Source of the DNA: Gentiana macrophylla
Lineage: Eukaryota > Streptophyta > Magnoliopsida > Gentianales > Gentianaceae
Assembly (NCBI GenBank): GCA_026214975.1
Contig: JAOBSW010000457.1
Coordinates: forward strand, 1-64,000
Length of the DNA: 64,000 nucleotides
Reading direction: 5' to 3'
The position numbers and the translations under genes were made by a program. The notes under the pieces are model-generated. The model was not told where the DNA came from. It saw only the letters and a program-made list of their open reading frames with translations, and searched no databases. Shown piece by piece: positions 45,427 to 59,064 of this stretch; position 1 is the stretch's first letter, and every line of letters starts with the position of its first letter.

Positions 45427-46228
45427 ATAAAACCGAAGTCATTAAAATCATTGATTGGATTTTTTTTTTTGATGATTATTGATTGGTTATTTAAATAAAT
45501 AAATACACAAAATAAAAAAAATCTAATATAAAATCATTAAAATCCTTTATTGATTATTGATTAAATAAATATAGAAAAACAAATTTTAAATTTAAAAAAC
45601 GTTAATAATCATTAACATTGATTGATTATTGATTAGTTAGTTATCATTAATTAATTAATTAAAATATAAAAATGACATTAAAAACATAAAAACAAAATTA
45701 AAAAAAATCATCGATTTAATTAAAATATAAAAACGAAATAAAAAAAATACTTAAAAAATCATCAAGATCCTTGATCAAATAATCATTATTGATTAATTAA
45801 AAAAAGGGCTAATTATTTAAAAGGACTATAAAACCGAAGTCATTAAAATCATTGATTGGATTTTTTTTTTTTATGATTATTGATTGGTTATTTAAATAAA
45901 TAAATACACAAAATAAAAAAAATCTAATATAAAATCATTAAAATCCTTTATTGATTATTGATTAAATAAATATAGAAAAACAAATTTTAAATTTAAAAAA
46001 CGTTAATAATCATTAACATTGATTGATTATTGATTAGTTAGTTATCATTAATTAATTAATTAAAATATAAAAATGACATTAAAAACATAAAAACAAAATT
46101 AAAAAAAATCATCGATTTAATTAAAATATAAAAACGAAATAAAAAAAATACTTAAAAAATCATCAAGATCCTTGATCAAATAATCATTATTGATTAATTA
46201 AAAAACGGGCCAATTATTTAAAAGGACT
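45427..46228 (+). repeat. AT-rich tandem duplication, 401-bp unit
   Basis: Copies at about 45427-45827 and 45828-46228 are nearly identical, both running from 'aaccgaagtcattaaaatca' to 'aattatttaaaaggact'. The high identity suggests a recent duplication or assembly artefact. Related AT-rich text occurs at 50619-50925. Confidence 0.92.
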
Positions 46229-47149
46229 GATTTTCAACTTATTAGGGGTAATAGGACACTCCGAAATCTTATTTAGTTATAAGGACATTCTAATTTTAAG
46301 AAAGAAACTTATTTAGTTATAAGGACATTCTAATTTCAAGTGGATAAAGAGGAAGAAAGAAAAAAAAAAGGGAAGGAAGGGAAAAAAAAATAACACAGCA
46401 TTCTTTTTTTTTTTTATAATTTTTTTTTAATTTACCATATTTCTAAACGTCATATATTTTGATCTAAAACTCGGATCATCATAATTTTTTCACTAAAATT
46501 CATATTTTTTCGTCTTCTTTATTCTAAAATCAAATTTGATATTTTTCTGAATAAATTTCATAAATCAATTTTCTTCTTCATAAAAATCGACGTGGCGTAT
46601 TGATCACCGTCATACATTGACCACCTACCCCGATGCATTGACCACCGGGATCCATTAACCACCCCGATGCATTGACCGCCACGATTCATTGACTACCATG
46701 ATGTATTGATCGCCGCGATCCATTGACAACCTTGATCAGTGACATCTCATTGTAACGATTTATGCAATGACGTCTCATTGTAGCGATTTATGCAGTGACT
46801 TCTTATTGTAGCGATCTATGCAGTGATGTCTTATTGTATCGAATTATACAGTGACGTGTTGTTGTAACGATTTATGCAGTGACGTGTTGTTGTAACGATT
46901 TATTCATACATTTGGTTGTAAAAATCTGCTTTTAAACCAAAACAAAAACAAAAGAAATACAGTTATTTTACAAAGTTATCGAATATTTAAACCAACACTA
47001 ATCAAATAAACCAAGATCAATCAAATATTTAAAGATAACAAAAAAATAAAGTTAATTTACAAAGTTATCAAATATGTGTATCAAGTTGTATATGCGGTGA
47101 CATCAATATCATTACATCAGTTATGTAATTGTAAATACAGTCATCAATG
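46229..47149. other. Helitron interior, non-coding
   Basis: 46240-46345 holds an arm 'taggacactccgaaatctta' whose inverted partner is at about 50520-50580. 46600-46910 has loose repeats of 'cattgaccaccccgatg' and 'gcagtgacgtcttattgtag' types. No gene found. Confidence 0.5.
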
Positions 47150-49105
47150 TCATTGCATAAGTCATCAACGTCACTGCATCAGACATCAGTGTCACTGCAT
47201 AAGTCAGCAATGTCACTGCATAAGCCCAGACCACAAGATGATCATAGAGGGCACTCTTGTCAATCTCTTGATGATGGTAACTATTGCACACATAGTAAAA
47301 CACACTCTGCACTAATAGGCCAGCCAGATTAACTATCACCAGCAACTCAACCAAGAATCCACCAACCTTAATTCTTGTAAGCACACCATGATTATCCCCA
47401 CCATTAACCACAACCGATGAGAATATAGTGTGATCAGTCCACAAATAGTCATTTACCCAAAAAACAAGGTTGAAAGCTATCATGGTCCTGCCCTTTAACA
47501 ACTAATAGCTCTTTTTCATAGTTGCAAGCCCATAAACCGGCTCCAATACAGAAACCACGCTAGCCAAATGCCACAAAGCACTTATATCGACCTGCAACCC
47601 AAGAAACAGGACAAAGACAACCATAAGAGAAAAGAAAAACAACCCCAAACTATGAGTATCCACAGCTATTATAAGCAGCACCAGAAACTCAAAAAAGACT
47701 TAATTGTAAGCCACTATGGTGAGTGAAACCCATAAGAAGGTAATAAAGAGCCTCATAGATCGTACTTGTGCTGCGAAAGCAAAGGGGACTATATCATCTA
47801 TTATAAGCACCCAAATACACTGTCAACTAATTAGTAAAACACAATCTATGAATTCTCTGAATGTTTCTCCTAGACGTGTTATTGTGTCACTGCTTCAGAC
47901 ATCAATGTCACTGCTTAAGTCATCAGTGTCCCTGCATCAGACATCAATGTCAGTGCATAAGTCATCAATGTCACTCCATCAAGTAGCATGTAAATCAGAA
48001 AAATAATTCTTACTTCGGTAGTTCTTGAGCTTACACTTCTTTGTCAAAATGCATATAAACACAAGGGAGACCGTAAGTAAACATCGAAAAGCTATTGATT
48101 GCATCAAACATCAATGTCACTGCATAATTCATCAATGTCCCTGCATCAGACATCAATGTCACTGCATAAGTCAGCAATGTCACTGCATAAGCCCAGACCA
48201 CCAAGATGATCATAGAGGGAACTCTTGCCAATCTCTTGATGATGGTAACTCTTGCACACATAATAAAACACACTCTACACTAATAGGCCAGCCAGATTAA
48301 CTATCACCAGCAACCCAACCAAGAATCCACCAACCATAATTCTTGTAAGCACACCATGATTATCCCCACCATTAACCACAACTGATGAGAATATAGTGTG
48401 ATCAGTTCACAAATAGCCATATACCCAAAAACAAGGTTGAAAGCTATCATGGTCCTGCCATTTAACAACTAATAGCTCTTTTTCATAGTTGCAAGCCCAT
48501 AAACCGGCTCCAATACAAAAACCATGCCAGCCAAATGCCACAAAGCACTTATATCGACCTGCAACCCAAGAAACAGGACAAAGACAACCATAAGAGAAAA
48601 GAAAAACAACCCCAAAATATGAGTATCCACAGCTATTATAAGCAGCACCAGAAACCCAAAAAAGACTTAATTGTAAGCCATCGTGGTGAGTGAAACCCAT
48701 AATAAGGTAATAAAGAGCCTCCTAGATCGTACTTGTGCTGCGAAAGCAAAAGGGACTATATCATCTATTATAAGCACCCAAATACACTGTCATAATTAGT
48801 AAAGCACAATCTATGAATGCTCAATGTTTCTCTGAGCGTGTTATTGTGTCACCGCTTGAGACATCAATGTCCTTTGCATTAGTCATCGGTGTCCCTGCAT
48901 CAGACATCAATGTCACTGCATAAGTCATCAATGCCACTGCATCAGACATCAATGTCACTGCATATGTCATCAATGTCACTCCATCAAGTAGCATGTAAAT
49001 CAGAAAAATAATTCTTACTTCGGTAGTTCTTGAGCTTACACTTCTTTGTCAAAATGCATATAAACACAAGGGAGACCGTAAGTAAACATCGAAAAGCTAT
49101 TGACC
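47150..49105 (+). repeat. Two-copy tandem duplication, about 970-bp unit, with minisatellite
   Basis: Copy 1 (about 47150-48104) and copy 2 (about 48105-49105) are highly similar from 'taagcccagaccac' through 'cgaaaagctattga'. Each begins and ends with short minisatellite stretches based on CATCAATGTCACTGCATAAG with CATCAGA variants. Minus-strand frames through the unit are hydrophobic (GGFLVELLVIVNLAGLLV) but stop-broken, and I do not recognise them. Confidence 0.88.
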
Positions 49106-49807
49106 TTGTAAACTTTATGAATGCAGGTACATGATTTACAAGTTTAAGAAGTCACATAATTCGGTTTACATCTCGGAAAATAAATCCTGGTCCAAAGAGG
49201 AAGAAAGGGGCCAGGTGGAGGAGGCAACAAAGTCATAATGGTAGGCAAGTTGAACATTCTTTTATTTGGTGTAAATGATGATACTTGATCAACCTATTAC
49301 TATCGACAAGACCAAAACCAGATCAACCATGATATTCCTTTTCGCATTCTCAACCTAATCCACCATGATTCCTAATGCTAATCAATAAAGAACTGTAGTA
49401 TACACACATACATACATGCCAAACCCAACATCACTATTTTCCTCGCAGAAACATCACACCTTCCTTCATCAATCAACGCATTTCTTCATTAGGCATACAA
49501 CATACATACAACTCTCTGCTTCCAGGTAAACACAACAACTTTTTTTTTTTTTCTGACAAGAGACAACAACTCATTTTTAAGGTCATAATTTTCTATGTTC
49601 TTCAAACTAATGTAATGGTAATTCAGCCATTGATGGATCCCTGTGAATTTGTGAGAATTCTTAAAGCAAGACTTATTGATACACCATACAAATTGAATGA
49701 AAACAAACTGCTTCCAATGCATAAAAGCTTACACATATAAAAATAGTGACATCCAATTTAAACAAAAGGCACACACCACATTACATTGAAACTAAAGTTT
49801 GAGATGC

Positions 49808-49871
<64 letters not shown>

Positions 49872-49957
49872 GAAACAAACAAGTTCAGAAATGCATAATA
49901 ATAATTAGAAGAAAGAAACAGAGGAGGAAGATATTAACGCAGCTTAATAAAAGTCGA
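49106..49957. other. 3' flank of the RRM gene
   Basis: Probably includes the 3' UTR of the RRM gene. Contains a poly-T run near 49540 and the trinucleotide array at 49808-49871. Confidence 0.5.
49808..49871. repeat. (ATA)n trinucleotide microsatellite
   Basis: About 20 ATA/TAA units about 90 bp downstream of the RRM gene stop codon, perhaps in its 3' UTR. Confidence 0.95.
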
Positions 49958-50374
49958 TCAATATCCACCATCATTTGAGTCTCCATAGCCACCACCACCG
50001 TAACGTGGACTAGGAGGCTTCTCCTGAGCATAACTAACGCGGATACTCCTTCCCTGCAATGGCTTTCCATCCAATGCATTCAGAGCAGAGGTAGCAGACT
50101 CTGTGTCAGTGAAGCTCACAAATCCAAATCCCCTAGATCTCCCTGTATCTCGATATGTGACCACCTTAGCTTCCACTATTTCACCATAGCTTGAAAATGC
50201 ATCCCTCAGGCTGCTTTCATCTGTTCCATAGTCAAGACCTCCGATAAATAGCTTCATCGATGACATTGACCGGATGCCATTCAACATCTGGGGGATTTGT
50301 GCACTCATTGCAAAGTTGCTGCTTGAATTCAGTCTCAGCATACTTCCGAACCTGTTAAACATCACCATTTCTAT
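49958..50374 (-). CDS. Glycine-rich RNA-binding protein (single RRM), probably mitochondrial
   Basis: Binds RNA through one RRM; plant relatives with this layout work in mitochondrial RNA processing or stress responses. The ATG at 50368 opens 136 aa: MVMFNRFGSMLRLNSSS, a basic, acid-free leader like a mitochondrial presequence; RNP2 LFIGGL (about 40-45); RNP1 RGFGFVSF (about 79-86); the RRM end SIRVSYAQEKPPSP; and a short Gly/Tyr tail (YGGGGYGDSNDGGY, 123-136). The family's usual Gly tail is longer, so the tail is reduced. An acceptor TTTGTTTGCAG just before 50374 implies a 5'-UTR intron. No stop or frameshift. It lies wholly inside the Helitron, flanked by inverted AT-rich arms, so it may be a captured gene. 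Expression unknown. Confidence 0.88.
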   Translation of the reverse strand: MEMVMFNRFGSMLRLNSSSNFAMSAQIPQMLNGIRSMSSMKLFIGGLDYGTDESSLRDAFSSYGEIVEAKVVTYRDTGRSRGFGFVSFTDTESATSALNALDGKPLQGRSIRVSYAQEKPPSPRYGGGGYGDSNDGGY

Positions 50375-50504
50375 CTGCAAACAAAGAAAGAAAAAAAACG
50401 GATCAGACGATTGAGACGGGGAGAAGGATGAATTTTCGGGAGGGTTTAATAAGCAGAAAAAAGAGGTTCGGATTGCTCAAATTGGGCATTGATACGTGGG
50501 AAGG

Positions 50505-50930
50505 TGGAATTAAAAAAAAGAAATTAGATTGTCCTTATAACATAATAAGTTTTTGGAGTGTCCTAAATGATCATTAAGTCTCTAACGACGGCCTTATAAC
50601 TAATAATCACTTAAAAAAAATAGAAAGATGAAATTAAAAATATAAAATCAAAATATAACCAAAATCCTTGATTGATTATTGACTAATTAATAAATTGATC
50701 ATTATCAATTAAATAAATCATCGATTTAATTTAAAAAAAAAATGAAATAAAAAAATATTTGAAAAAAAAATCAAGATCCTTGATTGATTATTGATCAAAT
50801 ACTCATTATTGATTAATTAAAAATAGAAAGATGAAATTAAAAATATAAAAACAAAATATAACCAAAATCCTTGATTGATTATTGACTAATTAATAAATTG
50901 ATCATTATCAATTAAATAAAAAAAAATGGA
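50505..50930. repeat. AT-rich arm inverted relative to 45.8-46.3 kb, with tandem copies
   Basis: 'attgtccttataacataata' and 'tttttggagtgtcctaaatg' (50529-50570) form the reverse complement of the arm at 46255-46300. Beyond it, a roughly 105-bp AT-rich unit ('aatagaaagatgaaattaaa' to 'cattatcaattaaataa') occurs at 50619-50724 and 50822-50925. Confidence 0.75.
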
Positions 50931-51599
50931 AAGAAAACTAAATACCAAGGAAACAAAAAACAATTGAACATAACCAAAAATAATTGAACATAACTTGATT
51001 GATTATTACTTATTTATTAAAAACCAAAATAATTATTAAGAAAATCAATTAAATTAGTACATGTTACAATATAGTTAAGCACATGATGAAATTTGCATCA
51101 TACTCAAGTGAAATGAAAAGTATTATTATTAATTTTTACTATCATCTTCATTATTATCGCTTTCACCGGTATACTGTGAAGGTTTTTTTTTGTGAAGGTA
51201 ATAAGACGATGTGCACAAACTAGAAGTTAATAGAAGAAAATATTCTCAACTGACCAACAATGAACGATGCAATAAGATTAGATGTCGTGAAATTGGAAGA
51301 AAAATAAAAGATGAATGATACTTGCGCTAAATCTCGCAATTATATTTGATTATTTCTTGTAAATATGGTTAAACCTTTTTTGTTCTTATATAAAATTAAA
51401 TTCATATAACACAAAGTAGAACATATAACATTCTCGTCACCGCATTTAAATGGGAGATCAAAACATTCTATGATTGACGGTGTAATTACACACCAGTCAA
51501 GACTTGAGCAAAAGAAAGAAACAACAAGAATAAGAAGAATAACAAAAAAAGATATCAATTAAACAAACATGTCAATGCAATAACCCGATCGCCTTTATC

Positions 51600-53463
51600 A
51601 AAATCAATTGCTTAAACAATATTGTGAGTCAAGTCTATTATGTTATTTCACCAGTTTCATAGAAGCTGCACAGAAAAAAAGTTTATTAGATACTGACCAG
51701 AGCATGTCGGAATGCTTTAACAGAACTATTGTCATTCAAATGCTTAATGCATTAAGAAGATTGTTTGCAACTCTATTAGTCTACTGTCTACGTACCAACA
51801 AACATTCGACAATTGTGATATTGGGAACCAATGTCAGAAGATTTCATGCGAGATAGTACAAAGTCGGTCAAATCAATTATGGCCAAAAGTTTGGACTCCA
51901 TAAATTAATTTCTAGAAAGCATGGTAAATTAAAGACTTGACATCTTACGACTTTGCCAAGTATAGAAGAAGACTGCAACAACATTGTAGAAAATATACTA
52001 AGAGTGATTCGTGATGAATTGTCTATCAAGATTCCCCAAGAAGATTACATTTTAGAAGTATATTCCAAAAATTTCTCTAAAAGATTTATAATGGCCACAG
52101 TGCTAAGTTTTTTATTGATGGGACTGGTGGCATAGAGAAAACATATTTGTATAAAGCTTTGGTAGCAAATCATTGAAAGAGACAATAGATAGCTATAGCA
52201 ACAACCACATCAGGATTTACAGCTGAATTCATGCCCAGAGGCCGAACTGCTCATTCATGTTTTAAAATTCTGATTAGTTCGCAATAAACAAATATGTGCA
52301 ATATTCCTGTACATAGTGGAAATGCAGAATTACTATGAAAAGCAAGTCTAATCATGTGAGATGAAGCATCAATGACAATAAAATGGGCAATTAAGACACT
52401 TGACAAATGTTTAAGGGACATCATGAGAAATTCTAACGCTTTTGAAAGAAGGATGGTTGTATTTGGAGGTGATTTTAGACAAGTGCTTTATGTTCCAAAT
52501 GAACAATACTAGAAACAATAGAGGCAAGTTGTTTTTTTCCGGACGCAATAGAGGCAAGTTTGGTGAAGTCATATTTGTGGCCGATGATGGAAAAATTATA
52601 TCTTTCCAAAAATATGAGAGCAAGAGTAAATATGTACTTCAGTCAATATTCTTTAAGGGTGGGTAAGGAGAAGAACCAACAAACGCTAAATGAGACATAG
52701 AGTTACCAAAAGAAATGATTAGTGAATAAGATGAAAACGATTATGAGGTTTCCAAAAATGATTTAATCAGTTCTATCTTCCATCTATACAGGAGAATGCA
52801 TTCTCAGCAGAATACATTATATGAAGAGAAATACTGGACATAACTAATGATCATGTTGATAAGTTGAATGAAAATTTTATATGAACCTTTCCGGAGGATG
52901 GATATTGTTTCAACAACTTTCATAAGGCTATTGATGATACTAATGATTATTATCAAGAAGAATTTCTCAACACTTTGACACCAAATTAATTGCCTCCTCA
53001 CAAATTACTGTTGAAAAAGTATTCACCGATAATGTTGTTGAGGAACTTAGATCTAGCGGAAGTATTATGCAATGGTACAATGATGATACTTAAAAGTTCA
53101 AAAGAAATATGATTCAGGCTAAAATCACAGGTGGACAACATTATGGAAAGCATGTTTTAATCTCACGTATTCCATTATCATCGGTCGAATACGAAGGATA
53201 CCGGTTTTATTTTACAATAAAACAATATCCAATATGTCTTTGCTTAACAATGACGATCAATAAATCACAAGGACAAATGAAACCATTTGTAGAAGTTTAT
53301 TTGGCTCGACCGGTGTTCTCTCATTGACAACTATATGTTGCACTTTCATGGGGAATTTCAATGCCAACAACTAAGGTGTTGATCGAACCCAGAGATCAAC
53401 CATACAACACCCACGGATGTACAAAAAATAAAGTATGCAAACAAGTTCTACAGTCTGTTACGT
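51600..53463 (+). pseudogene. Helitron PIF1-type helicase, degenerate
   Basis: SF1 helicase part of a RepHel protein, in multiple frames. In order: a pre-helicase segment SLLDTDQSMSECFN..LRRLFATLLVYC (about 51675-51790); Walker A as FIDGTGGIEKTYLYKAL (about 52112-52162; the canonical Gly before KT is Glu); IAIATTTSGFTAEFMPRGRT; a Walker B-like DEASMTIKWAIKTLDKCLRD; VVFGGDFRQVL (about 52455-52490); EEFLNTLTPN and LLRNLDLAEVLCNGT (about 52955-53085); CLTMTINKSQGQ (about 53240-53280); LYVALSWG; and a C-terminal YTKN-like NKVCKQVLQSVT ending at TAA 53463. Stops and frameshifts throughout mean it is inactive. The domain order is that of plant Helitron helicases. Rep is absent. Confidence 0.85.
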
Positions 53464-55676
<2,213 letters not shown>

Positions 55677-56684
55677 CTATCTTGCTACCATCGTTGCGAC
55701 GGTCAAACTAATTTCAGAAACCGGAATTGGTCTATCTAATAAATAATCTGTTGACCTCGCTTCATTTAAACGAAATCCAACCGTTTGTCTGCCAGTAAAA
55801 AACGTTGGTTTCTTTGGACTTGGTAAATCTATATTTTCATTCTTAAGTACGTAGATAACATCCGACATTGTTGGCCTGTCATCTGCATTATCTTGCACGC
55901 ATAAAAGACCAACTTGAATGCTCGAAGTAGTTGTTTCACATCATAACATTCATCAAGTGTTTCGTCCTTTAACTCTAATGATGCATGTCCTTTCCATAGC
56001 TCCTATGCCTGGAAAAATATATCCATATCAACAGTCATAAGAGAGGAAGACTAGTAAAAACGAGGATGAAGTCTATAAAAACTGATAAAATTACGAATGT
56101 TATGAACAACGATTTTTTTCCATAGCCTTTTATCGTATCATTGCACTGAAAATGATACAAGGATAACAATACAGATTTTCATCAAAAAGCTTGAAAGTTT
56201 GAAATAATTTGGAGGGAAGATTGTCAAACAAACTTACGTATCCCACAAGGTTTAGTGGTCGGTCAGGATTGTAGAAACTTGAATTCCTCCTACCACTTAC
56301 GATCTCAAAGATTAACATACCAAAACTGAATACATCGGACTTAATTGGAAAAGTTCCTTCCATAGCATACTCAGGAGCCATGTATCCACTGCACATAATA
56401 CTTTCAAAATTATTATGTTTCTTTAAAACGTTTTTTTTTCTCAAACATTAACCATATAACAATGATAAGAAACTTTGATTACAATATTTAAATATTTCAT
56501 TATACTTACTATGTTCCAACAACCCTGTTTGTTACTGCTTCTGTCACATTCTGCTGGAATATTCTGGCCATTCTGAAATCCGCAATTTTCGGATTCATAT
56601 TTTCATCTAATAGTACATTACTCACTTTCATGTCTCTGTGTATTACTTTCATTCTTGAGTACTTATGAAGGTAAAACAACATTG
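55677..56684 (-). pseudogene. G-type lectin receptor kinase copy C, 3' remnant
   Basis: Only the last three exons remain: part of exon 5 (56510-about 56684), exon 6 (56238-56388, 151 bp as in copies A and B) and exon 7 (55677-56008). The ectodomain, transmembrane part and glycine-rich loop are missing. Kinase motifs are altered: HRDMK in place of HRDLK and DFR in place of DFG. Exon 7 starts GCA TAG where the paralogues have GCA TGG (Trp to stop), and it loses a base near 55925, shifting frame before the conserved VGLLCVQ stretch. Downstream coding text (ADDRPTMSDVIYVL..) is well kept. Upstream, sequence like the 5' flank of copy B directly abuts exon 5, so an internal deletion removed the rest. 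Confidence 0.9.
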
Positions 56685-57480
56685 ATGAGCCGGTGTTCTT
56701 ATTTAGTCCAGCATGAATGGCTGTTTTTCTTAATGGAAACCATATGAACCACTCATTGTTTCATTGTTATTATATTCCACACACCATGGCTGGGCTTGTA
56801 CTTATTATATTTTCCTCATTTTTTTCCTAATTTTTTCCTCCATTTTTAATTACGAGTTAATACCTGCGAAGTTAATGTTGCCGAATTAATATTTTTCCTC
56901 CATCATTAATTATGAAGATATTGCTCCTGAAATTTCCAAAAATAAAATAATATAATATATGTCAATGATCTTTTTTTTAAATAAGGGTGTTTCTGTACAT
57001 CTACCTGTTTTTTTTTGTCCTTTTCAATCAGTGTCTTTTTTTTTCTTGTTCTGTTTCATCATTTTCAATCTTATCTTGTCCTTCTGACCCACCGCTCCTA
57101 AATTTATTGATGTAAATTAATGCTTTGATTTTAACAATAAAATGACAAAAACTCTGTATATATTAATGCTGTTGCAGCTTTGATTTATTGTTAGATTATT
57201 TCTACCGTATTGAATCAGACTGAGCAGACCAGTCTTTAGAAAGAAAAGAAAAGAAAAAAGATTTCAAATTTGAAAGAAAAGAAAAGAAAAAGGATTTCAA
57301 ATTTACGTCTAAGCACATGTTTGAATTTTGTGTTTTGATTATTAAATTTTCCTTCATATTGAAAATAGTTGATTTCATTGTTTAACTTGTTGAACACTTT
57401 GTAATTCAAAGAAAATGATACTTATACAATTATCTAGACATAAATATTAATCAACCAGTTTCTCAAAAAAAATTATTAAT
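56685..57480. other. Former 5' flank of copy C and AT-rich spacer
   Basis: 56755-56810 matches the 5' flank of copy B ('gttattatattccacacacc', 'tgggcttgtact'). 56986-57095 ('agggtgttt.tgtaca', 'gtcc', 'tttcatcatt', 'ttgtcctt', 'cccacc') is homologous to 21571-21680. No gene. Confidence 0.6.
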
Positions 57481-58015
57481 CAACCTTTTTTTTTTGAACA
57501 GCCAAGAAATTTATCATATATCAGCAAGATGCTAAAAAGATTACAAAATTTGTCCAGATCATCAAATCTAAAAGCAAACAAACAGGGCTTCAATAGAATA
57601 ACCCCAACTGTAAGCAGAACAAAAACAACTACAAAAAACGGGCTGCATTTCGTAATCATTCGAAAATGATCTTTCTCCAATCTTCCAAAAGTTAAGTTGC
57701 TGCTATCAACGGATTTGCCTTCCAATCATCCCACTCGAGCTTCCTTAGAAGTTTAGAATTTGATAGCCAAGAGAAAGATAGTCTCTGCACTTCTCTGAAA
57801 ATCAACTCCGGGTCTAGAACGTGAGATTGAAAAATGACTTTATTTCTATATAACCAAATTACCCAAGCCGTGACACCAACTAGAGCTGACCATAAGTATG
57901 AGGCCAAATTCGAAGAAGCATTCCTAGCTCTTAAAAAACACATATCACTAAATGAAAAGGCATTTATCCCAATAGTATTGTGTTCGGAGGATTTTGCATC
58001 ACTAAACAAGAAGAA
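57481..58015 (-). pseudogene. 5'-truncated LINE, ORF2 C-terminus
   Basis: The minus-strand frame 57692-58009 ends LEWDDWKANPLIAAT and holds ALVGVTAWVIWLYRNKVIFQ, the typical C-terminal W..iW..RN..IF motif of plant LINE ORF2. The 3' UTR of about 200 bp ends in a T run on + (57485-57495), i.e. the poly(A) tail. The 5' end is missing. Confidence 0.8.
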
Positions 58016-59064
58016 AATTATAAACCCTAACCTATATGCAAAACTAACTCCTAACCGACCGAATATCGGGTAATTGCTAGTAAAGCGGGATAAGTAAGGG
58101 GTCGATCCACAGGGAATTGGGATGTTGAATATAATCGTATTAATTCCTTAAATTGTTACTACCATTTATTACTAAACCTAAGCTAAAACGGAAAATAAAC
58201 TGGACATAGGATTGTAAATCCAAAGCCAGGAAGGATAAAAGCGAAAATAAATAAATAAAACTATAAACGAAAAGAACATAAAACAACGATACATGGGATC
58301 AAACAATATACGAACCAAGTGATCTCAATCCTAGTTCATCTCATGATTTTAATTCAATTCTGTGGTTTCACCTATCAAAGGTATGAATTCTACTTCCGTA
58401 AGTAATCCGTCTATCAATCTCATCATCTTCCGATCTATAGAGATTAACGCTCTCAAAACAAGGTGCAAGATTTATTAGATCTAACAACCTAGAAATCTAA
58501 CCTATCAACTTCCGTTATGTCAAGGTTAAAAATCCCATCTTTCCTATGGTGATCTAAGGTTTACACCGACTCTCGTCATACGGTAAACATCAATAAGCAA
58601 TTCATCTTCCGATATTGATTGCATAGCACATAAACATAGGAAGATACAAAACGAATCAAAGATCATAAAGATAAACAAAGGATTGAATAAATTAAAAGAT
58701 AAACTCACATAGTTTATACAATGGATGATCTCCATGAATCACAAACGAAAATAAAACATCCTAATCTAACCCGGATCACCCGAGCACAAGGCTCGGGTGA
58801 TCGGCCTTGAAACTCTCTAAAGCGTTTCTTTGTTATGAGAAAATCTGATGTCAAAACTTGTGTTTTTGGGTTTGGGGCGCTGCACTGCTATAAATAGGAA
58901 AATAAGTCGGCTAGGTCAAAAACTAGGTCGGTTGTGCTTAAGTCGGCCGCGGACGCCCGTCCGAACACTTGGACTTCGTCCAACTTCTTTTGGCCTTGCC
59001 AGGCGCTCGTCCGGTGTTTGCGGTTTTATGCAAAGCGTTGATAAAATATAATAAATAAAACCGA
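58016..59064. mobile_element. LTR-like gypsy remnant
   Basis: Contains 'agcgggataagtaaggggtc' and 'gatccacagggaattggg', words common in plant gypsy LTR or leader regions, and is similar in plan to 59065-60419. Ends not defined. No coding region. Confidence 0.35.

Noticed and set aside
47076..49000. CRISPR-like array of 17-28 bp repeats
   Set aside because: Repeat spacing is irregular, the 'spacers' are themselves variants of the repeat, no cas genes are present and the genome is a plant's; it is minisatellite inside a tandem duplication.
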